Positions 6,008 to 10,055 of a DNA stretch of 10,055 nt are shown piece after piece (the first letter of the stretch is position 1; every line of letters begins with the position of its first letter). The notes under the pieces are model-generated. The model ran no database searches. It saw only the letters and a list, made by a program, of their open reading frames with translations, and was not told the DNA's origin. The position numbers and the translations under genes were made by a program. Source of the DNA: Limnohabitans sp. Rim8 (GTDB lineage: Bacteria; Pseudomonadota; Gammaproteobacteria; Burkholderiales; Burkholderiaceae_C); NCBI GenBank assembly GCA_945877725.1, contig CAMDXR010000088.1:1-10055 (forward strand), given 5' to 3'.

Positions 6008-6445
6008 ATGTTTGGAAAATCGCGTAACAAAAGCAGCCCACTTCAGGGTGGCAATGAAAAGTTTGAAACCCTGATCGGCCCTCAAGCCATCGTGCAAGGG
6101 AATCTTCGGTTGAAAGAAAGTGTGCGCGTCGACGGCATTGTGATTGGCGATATCGAGGCGGAACCCGATCACGATGTGACGGTGGTGATCGGTGCCCAGG
6201 GGCAAGTACAAGGCAACATCACGGCCAATTTTGTGGTGGTTGCAGGGCATGTGATCGGCAACATCGTGGCCCGCGAGCGCGTCGAGTTACCTTCTCAATG
6301 CCGAGTGGAAGGGGATATCCGCTACACCTCCATCGCCATCGAACACGGCGCCACCATTCTTGGCTTGCTATTGCACCGTGACAACGTGCAGACCGATTTG
6401 ATCGCCGATATGACGCAAAAGAAAATCGAGACCCACAAAAAATAA
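6008..6445 (+). CDS. bactofilin (polymer-forming cytoskeletal protein)
   Basis: This 145-residue protein has the bactofilin (DUF583) right-handed beta-helix core from about 20 to 125, flanked by a short charged N-terminus (MFGKSRNKSS) and a Lys-rich tail. The regular ladder is seen as IGPQAIVQGNLRLKESVRVD (23-42), GIVIGDIEAE (43-52), VIGAQGQVQGNI (60-71) and GHVIGNIVARERVEL (80-94). Bactofilins polymerise without nucleotides into membrane-associated filaments or patches that recruit cell-wall enzymes. A strong Shine-Dalgarno (AGGGAGA) precedes the ATG. Close spacing to the M23 peptidase and the same orientation suggest one operon, in which the peptidase's cytoplasmic N-terminal tail could contact this scaffold. 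There is a short C-terminal tail and no other domain. It is named bacA in some species and ccmA in others. Confidence 0.92.
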   Translation: MFGKSRNKSSPLQGGNEKFETLIGPQAIVQGNLRLKESVRVDGIVIGDIEAEPDHDVTVVIGAQGQVQGNITANFVVVAGHVIGNIVARERVELPSQCRVEGDIRYTSIAIEHGATILGLLLHRDNVQTDLIADMTQKKIETHKK

Positions 6446-6514
6446 GTTTAATTTTCAGGGCTTAGTGCGTCAGTTGCCTATTCAATGCGAGGCGATTCCC
6501 TAGGCTTGTCACAA

Positions 6515-6534
6515 ACGGCCCGTCATCGGGCCGT
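6515..6534. terminator. hairpin between convergent bactofilin and dapD genes
   Basis: ACGGCCCG-TCAT-CGGGCCGT forms a perfect 8-bp GC-rich stem with a 4-nt loop, 10 bp from the dapD stop codon and about 70 bp after the bactofilin stop. Between two convergent genes this is a natural bidirectional terminator. The T-tracts are weak: TTTGT on the dapD side, and a T-run (6546-6552) only after a gap on the other side. Confidence 0.6.
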
Positions 6535-6543
6535 GTGAAGATC

Positions 6544-7521
6544 TCAGTTTTTATGCAGCTCGGCGTTCAGCTCGCCCCAGCTTTTGTTGCGCGGAATGGC
6601 GTGCAAGGCCCCTGACTGTGAATCGCGACGGAACAAAATGCCGTTTTTTCCCGACAGCTCTTTGGCTTTCATGACCGAGCCGTCCGGCAGTTGCACCCGG
6701 CTACCGCCCGTGATGTAGCAACCGGCCTCGACAATGCAATCGTCGCCCAAAGAAATGCCGATGCCCGCGTTGGCACCCAACAGGCACCTTTTGCCGACTT
6801 TGATCACCTCTTTGCCGCCGCCCGACAAAGTGCCCATGATCGAGGCGCCGCCCCCAATGTCACTGGCATCGTCCACCACCACCCCCGCACTGATGCGCCC
6901 TTCCACCATGGATGCGCCCAGAGTGCCGGCATTGAAGTTGCAAAAGCCTTCGTGCATGACCGTGGTGCCGCTGGCCAAATGCGCGCCCAAACGAACCCGG
7001 TCAGCGTTGGCAATGCGTACGCCCGATGGCACCACGTAATCGGTCATTTGCGGGAATTTGTCGACTCCCTTGATCTCCAGCAGACGCCCAGTGGACCGGG
7101 CTTTCAGCCGCGCTGCTGGCACATCGGCCACAGCACATGGCCCAAAGTTGGTCCAAGCCACATTCGCCAGCAGGCCAAAGATACCGGCCATGTTGGCACC
7201 GTGCGGTTGCACCAGTCGGTGGCTCAGCAAGTGCAGGCGCAGGTAAGCATCGTGCGCATCAGTTGGCGCATCGGCCAAGTTTTTGATCTCGGTGCGAACG
7301 GCAACCACCGTCACATTGCGGATGCTGCAGGGTGCCAAAGCTTGGGCTGCATCTGCGCCCAGCGCGGCCACCGCTTCGGCCGCTGTCAATCGGGTGCTGG
7401 CGCTGGTGCTCACGCCATCGGTCAGTTCGGGTGCTGGAAACCAGGTGTCCAATACCGTGCCATCAGCGGCCAGAGTGGCCAGTCCTGTGGCTCTTGCGCC
7501 GATTGTTTGGAAATTACTCAT
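6544..7521 (-). CDS. dapD: 2,3,4,5-tetrahydropyridine-2,6-dicarboxylate N-succinyltransferase
   Basis: This enzyme transfers a succinyl group from succinyl-CoA to tetrahydrodipicolinate in the succinylase branch of the diaminopimelate/lysine pathway, supplying meso-DAP for peptidoglycan. The start at 7521 gives 325 residues and has a GGAG Shine-Dalgarno 6 nt upstream; an extension of 55 codons further upstream has poor protein character and crosses a hairpin, so I reject it. After an N-terminal domain (1-150), a left-handed beta-helix follows: MVEGRISAGVVVDDASDIGG (205-224), GASIMGTLSGGGKEVIKVGK (225-244), RCLLGANAGIGISLGDDC (245-262). The GASIMGTLSGGGKEVI block marks the longer DapD class best known from actinobacteria, not the 274-residue E. 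coli type. The gene stands alone, convergent with the bactofilin gene. Confidence 0.92.
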   Translation of the reverse strand: MSNFQTIGARATGLATLAADGTVLDTWFPAPELTDGVSTSASTRLTAAEAVAALGADAAQALAPCSIRNVTVVAVRTEIKNLADAPTDAHDAYLRLHLLSHRLVQPHGANMAGIFGLLANVAWTNFGPCAVADVPAARLKARSTGRLLEIKGVDKFPQMTDYVVPSGVRIANADRVRLGAHLASGTTVMHEGFCNFNAGTLGASMVEGRISAGVVVDDASDIGGGASIMGTLSGGGKEVIKVGKRCLLGANAGIGISLGDDCIVEAGCYITGGSRVQLPDGSVMKAKELSGKNGILFRRDSQSGALHAIPRNKSWGELNAELHKN

Positions 7522-7541
7522 TGAATGCTCCGCAAATGAAA

Positions 7542-7560
7542 GCCCGCGACGAAAGCGGGC
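7542..7560 (-). promoter_or_regulatory. GC-rich hairpin in dapD 5' leader
   Basis: Read on the dapD strand this is GCCCGC-TTTCGTC-GCGGGC followed by TTTCATTTG, ending 20 bp before the dapD start. The shape is that of a small intrinsic terminator or attenuator, though the T-tract is short. It may modulate dapD, or be a leftover terminator of an upstream leftward gene that is no longer there. Confidence 0.4.
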
Positions 7561-7581
7561 CGTGTGAAAACCGAAGGGGGG

Positions 7582-7587
7582 ATTATC
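7582..7587 (-). promoter_or_regulatory. possible -10 box of dapD
   Basis: On the dapD strand the sequence is GATAAT, close to the TATAAT consensus, about 60 bp before the start codon. The only -35-like hexamer upstream (TTGGAT, 7608-7613) is 20 bp away, longer than ideal. If used, the transcript would begin near 7575 and include the leader hairpin. Confidence 0.25.
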
Positions 7588-8322
7588 GACCAGACTGTTA
7601 CACCGGCATCCAAGCCGTGGCCATTTCTGTTTGGCTTGCATCACAAGGTTTGGGGATGAATGGCGCGTATCTGTGAGCTTGCTCAAGGCAAGCCCATCAG
7701 CAAGCCACAGCAGATGTTTTTTGTCCCAAAGGAAACCTTTATGCCCCTGAAAGTTCTTTGACTTTGAGCGGATCCAATGGCAAAAGTTCCCGTCATCCTG
7801 GTTCAGAAACCTTATTTTTTAGTCCCAAAACAAACGTTATTTGGGAATAGCATTCCAAAGATACACAATTACAATTTTTACACTTTATCCGTTGTTCAAT
7901 GATACATATGCACTTAAAATGCAACACCAAATTAAAAAATGAAAACTTTAGAATGAAAATAAGTTCTGTTGTTGATTCGGCTTACATCACCATGAAGCAC
8001 CCTTTTAAAGAGCTCGGGATGTCTCTGAAAATCAAAAATATTATGTCGCTTTACGCTTTAAGTGTTATTGATAGATTTGACAAAATTTTGACTCCTTATT
8101 TTATCAATGGTCACTTTGTCTCGCGCATGAAATTTTTTTCAACGCCATGGGATTGAATTCGAATTCTTCCTTTTGAGTCAGAAGCTTCTAGTTTTTAATT
8201 TATCCATCCAATTTCAGTTGCCGAAACTCAGCATTAAACCAAGGCTTATATGCCTGAACTAAGAAGCTAATTTCGAATATGAGATGCCTTTAATCAATTC
8301 TTTTATATAAATTGAGAAAATC

Positions 8323-10055
8323 ATGAATCCAGTTGATAAAAATTCCAAAGTCGTCGTCGCTTTGAACCTGCCCACTGCTCAAATGCCGCTGGCAACAAAT
8401 GGTCAAAAATACGCCAACCCGTTCAAAATAAAATTGACGGTGGACGACGGTAAAACACTGCAAAATTTTGATTTTCTCAAAAATACCGCTAAGGGAAGCT
8501 TTGAGCACCGTGTTAAGCGCGGAACAAAAATCGTTGTAAAAATTGAAGGTGCTGAGGTCTTCGGTCCCAACAATCCGGCTGGGAAAAAATTATTCTTGAA
8601 GCGGATCGACAACGATTTGATTTTTGAGACAGAAGCAGGTGAAAAACTGGTTCAACTCAATGATTATTATCTGGCGCCCGATGTTGAGCTGGACAGTCCC
8701 AATTGGATTGAAATTGTTAGCGACACCCAAACCAGTTCCCTCAATGCCGCAGTGGATTACTTAACAGGCGAAACCACGGCCTTGCCGCTTGATTTCTTGG
8801 CCTATTATTCACTGGGTTTATTGGGGGTAGGTGCCGTGGGCGGCTTTCTTTTGAATCAGAAAAAGAAAAATAACGCGACCGCCGCCGCACCCGATACGCT
8901 AAAAGGCATTCAAAATTTCGCCGCAGATATTGCCAATACAGCAGAACCCACTCTGGCCAATTACAAAGCAGCCGACATCGCAGGCGTCATTACGGAGGCT
9001 GACAAAACCCAGGTCAACAGTTTCCTGATAGAGGCCAACATTGATCCGTCAACCAAAGTTGCCATAGAAGCCATTGCGGCGGCAGCCAACAGGGTTGAAG
9101 CTTACGCTGTCAGCAGCAGCAATTCGGTCCCCACCTTGATCGATTACCAAACCTTGGGTGTATTGGGCAGTGACGGCACAGCACAGCAAGTCAGTTTGCT
9201 GAACAACGCTGTCGACGGCAAAGTCGGTACCGGTGTAGACAGCTTCACTGAGTTGAACTTGTTAGCTGCGGCCGTTAAAGTGGTGCAAGACGCAGCCGAT
9301 GGGGGCCAATTGCCAACCAATGCAAACTTGCTTAACGCATTGAATACGCTTGGCGTAACAAATGCAACCACTGGAAACATTGCAGCCATCACAGCAGAGT
9401 TGGCCAAAGCGGGGGTCGCTGGAGCTGACACTTTGGCAGAACTGAGTGCAGTCGTGACGCTTGCAGCAGTCAATACCCTTGTTTCCTTTTCAAAGGACGT
9501 TGCTGGAACGGCTACGCCAACACAGGAAAACTATGCCGCTGCCAATATTGCCGGCGTAACCACCCCAGCTGATGCAGTTCAAGTCAACAGTTACTTGGCA
9601 TTGCTAAACACCAACCCAGAAAACAAAACATCGATCGAAGCTGTCGTGACCGCTGCCAACAAGGTAGAAGCCTACGGCGCAAACACCACCAATACCGTGC
9701 CATTATTGGCTGACTACCAGGTGCTCGGCATTTTGGCGACCACAGGTACGCCAGCACAAACTAATTTGCTCAACAGCGCTGTTGACAGCAAAGTTGCTTC
9801 AGAAGTGGACAGTGCGCCCGAGTTAATGTTGTTGGCCGATGCTGTCAAAGTTGTGCAAGACGCTGCCGACGGCGGCACATTGCCCACCAACGAAGCCTTG
9901 CTTGCCGCACTGCAGACACTGGGTATCACAAGAGCAACGGCAAGCAACATTGCACCTGTCGCTGCAGCGGTGGCTACAGCAGCCGCAGCAGGCGCAGACA
10001 GCATTGCCGAGTTGAACACCATCGTCGCAAACGCCAATCAGCCGGTGCAAGATGC
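8323..10055 (+). CDS. large repetitive surface protein, probable type I-secreted adhesin, N-terminal part
   Basis: The frame is open to the right edge; 577 residues are visible. The start ATG follows GAG at a suitable distance (ttgagaaaatcATG). Residues 1-145 are beta-rich and resemble the N-terminal BapA-prefix or LapA-retention type module: KKLFLKRIDNDLIFETEAGE, then QLNDYYLAPDVEL. Residues 158-177 (FLAYYSLGLLGVGAVGGFLL) are hydrophobic, followed by NQKKKNN. There is no N-terminal signal peptide, which fits type I secretion through a C-terminal signal lying beyond the window. From about 196, 190-residue repeats begin, each of three subrepeats starting near a Pro: P209, P270, P331; then P399, P460, P521. 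Recurrent features are Y(x)n(I/L)GV, VNS, AAVKVVQDAADGG and AxELxxxV. The family function is inferred: cell-surface adhesion or biofilm formation. No secretion genes are seen here. Confidence 0.75.
   Translation, partial: MNPVDKNSKVVVALNLPTAQMPLATNGQKYANPFKIKLTVDDGKTLQNFDFLKNTAKGSFEHRVKRGTKIVVKIEGAEVFGPNNPAGKKLFLKRIDNDLIFETEAGEKLVQLNDYYLAPDVELDSPNWIEIVSDTQTSSLNAAVDYLTGETTALPLDFLAYYSLGLLGVGAVGGFLLNQKKKNNATAAAPDTLKGIQNFAADIANTAEPTLANYKAADIAGVITEADKTQVNSFLIEANIDPSTKVAIEAIAAAANRVEAYAVSSSNSVPTLIDYQTLGVLGSDGTAQQVSLLNNAVDGKVGTGVDSFTELNLLAAAVKVVQDAADGGQLPTNANLLNALNTLGVTNATTGNIAAITAELAKAGVAGADTLAELSAVVTLAAVNTLVSFSKDVAGTATPTQENYAAANIAGVTTPADAVQVNSYLALLNTNPENKTSIEAVVTAANKVEAYGANTTNTVPLLADYQVLGILATTGTPAQTNLLNSAVDSKVASEVDSAPELMLLADAVKVVQDAADGGTLPTNEALLAALQTLGITRATASNIAPVAAAVATAAAAGADSIAELNTIVANANQPVQD
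8908..9477 (+). repeat. 190-residue repeat, unit 1
   Basis: This covers residues 196-385 of the surface protein. It aligns without gaps to the next unit at exactly 570 bp, as seen for PTLANY/PTQENY, VNSFL/VNSYL, AAAANRVEAY/TAANKVEAY and AVKVVQDAADGG in both. Subrepeats begin at P209, P270 and P331. Confidence 0.8.
9478..10047 (+). repeat. 190-residue repeat, unit 2
   Basis: This covers residues 386-575. It keeps the 570-bp period exactly, but many codons differ synonymously and residues vary at surface-like positions, so it is a diverged copy and not a recent duplication. Subrepeats begin at P399, P460 and P521. A third unit would begin at the window edge. Confidence 0.8.

Larger units (their letters stand above)
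7522..8322. other. about 800-bp region without a convincing gene, AT-rich on the right
   Basis: The left part (to about 7800) holds the dapD leader and otherwise unremarkable sequence. From about 7800 to 8322 the composition becomes strongly AT-rich. A possible promoter toward the right is TTTACA (7877-7882), an 18-bp spacer and GATACA (7901-7906). Near it is a bulged inverted repeat TTTGGGAAT-agc-ATTCCAAA (7844-7863 region). An 85-codon open frame at 7899-8156 has no Shine-Dalgarno and no recognisable motif, so I do not call it. The 12-bp palindrome GAATTCGAATTC lies at 8155-8166. The long AT-rich tract may be the regulatory region of the large surface protein gene that follows. Confidence 0.45.

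Noticed and set aside
6691..7524. 277-residue plus-strand open frame opposite dapD
   Set aside because: It lies antisense to a confidently identified gene, with Gln/His-rich composition typical of a shadow frame.
7522..7686. Longer dapD with 55 extra N-terminal residues
   Set aside because: The extension translates a hairpin and shows no conservation-like pattern, while the start at 7521 has a well-placed GGAG.
7899..8156. 85-residue AT-rich open frame
   Set aside because: No Shine-Dalgarno, no recognisable motif, several in-frame ATGs with none favoured, and biased base composition that makes open frames likely. A real small gene cannot be fully excluded.
9144..10037. Two antisense open frames opposite the surface-protein repeats
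   Set aside because: They are 570 bp apart and similar to each other only because the sense gene is repetitive; Ala/Val-rich shadows.

Overview
The window reads as a chromosomal segment of a betaproteobacterium, most likely a Comamonadaceae-type member of the Burkholderiales. This placement rests on moderately high GC in the core genes, the set of housekeeping genes, the bactofilin/M23 pair and the long-form DapD. It is inferred from protein character, since no rRNA or other marker gene is present.

Left part (1-4063): an N-terminal piece of an FAD-dependent D-lactate dehydrogenase-type oxidase runs leftward off the edge. Divergent to it is a PduO-type ATP:cob(I)alamin adenosyltransferase. 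Its stop codon overlaps the GTG start of a small exported protein of unknown function. After a short gap holding a 13-bp tandem repeat comes a long acetoacetyl-CoA synthetase. These genes serve central carbon and cofactor metabolism: lactate oxidation, adenosyl-B12 supply and acetoacetate activation.

Middle (4064-5017): a gene-free, strongly repetitive stretch. It contains three 119-bp copies of an inverted pair of 27-bp REP-type stem-loops (REPIN architecture), a lone fourth inverted REP, truncated REPs and an exact 40-bp sub-repeat present in different numbers before each copy. The two REP types share head, loop and tail but have different, internally complementary stems. No transposase is visible in the window.

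Right-centre (5018-7521): a membrane-anchored M23 metallopeptidase followed by a bactofilin, a pairing known from cell-shape and cell-wall systems. They converge, across a hairpin, on dapD (lysine/diaminopimelate synthesis), which is read leftward. All three therefore touch the cell wall, by precursor supply, trimming or scaffold.

Right end (7522-10055): about 800 bp with no convincing gene, turning very AT-rich from about 7800, lead into the start of a large repetitive surface protein that runs off the window. It has a beta-rich N-terminal region resembling the retention module of BapA/LapA-type adhesins, a hydrophobic segment with a lysine-rich end, and then 190-residue repeats each built of three subrepeats of 61, 61 and 68 residues. 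The most unusual structures are the REPIN cluster and this repeat protein.
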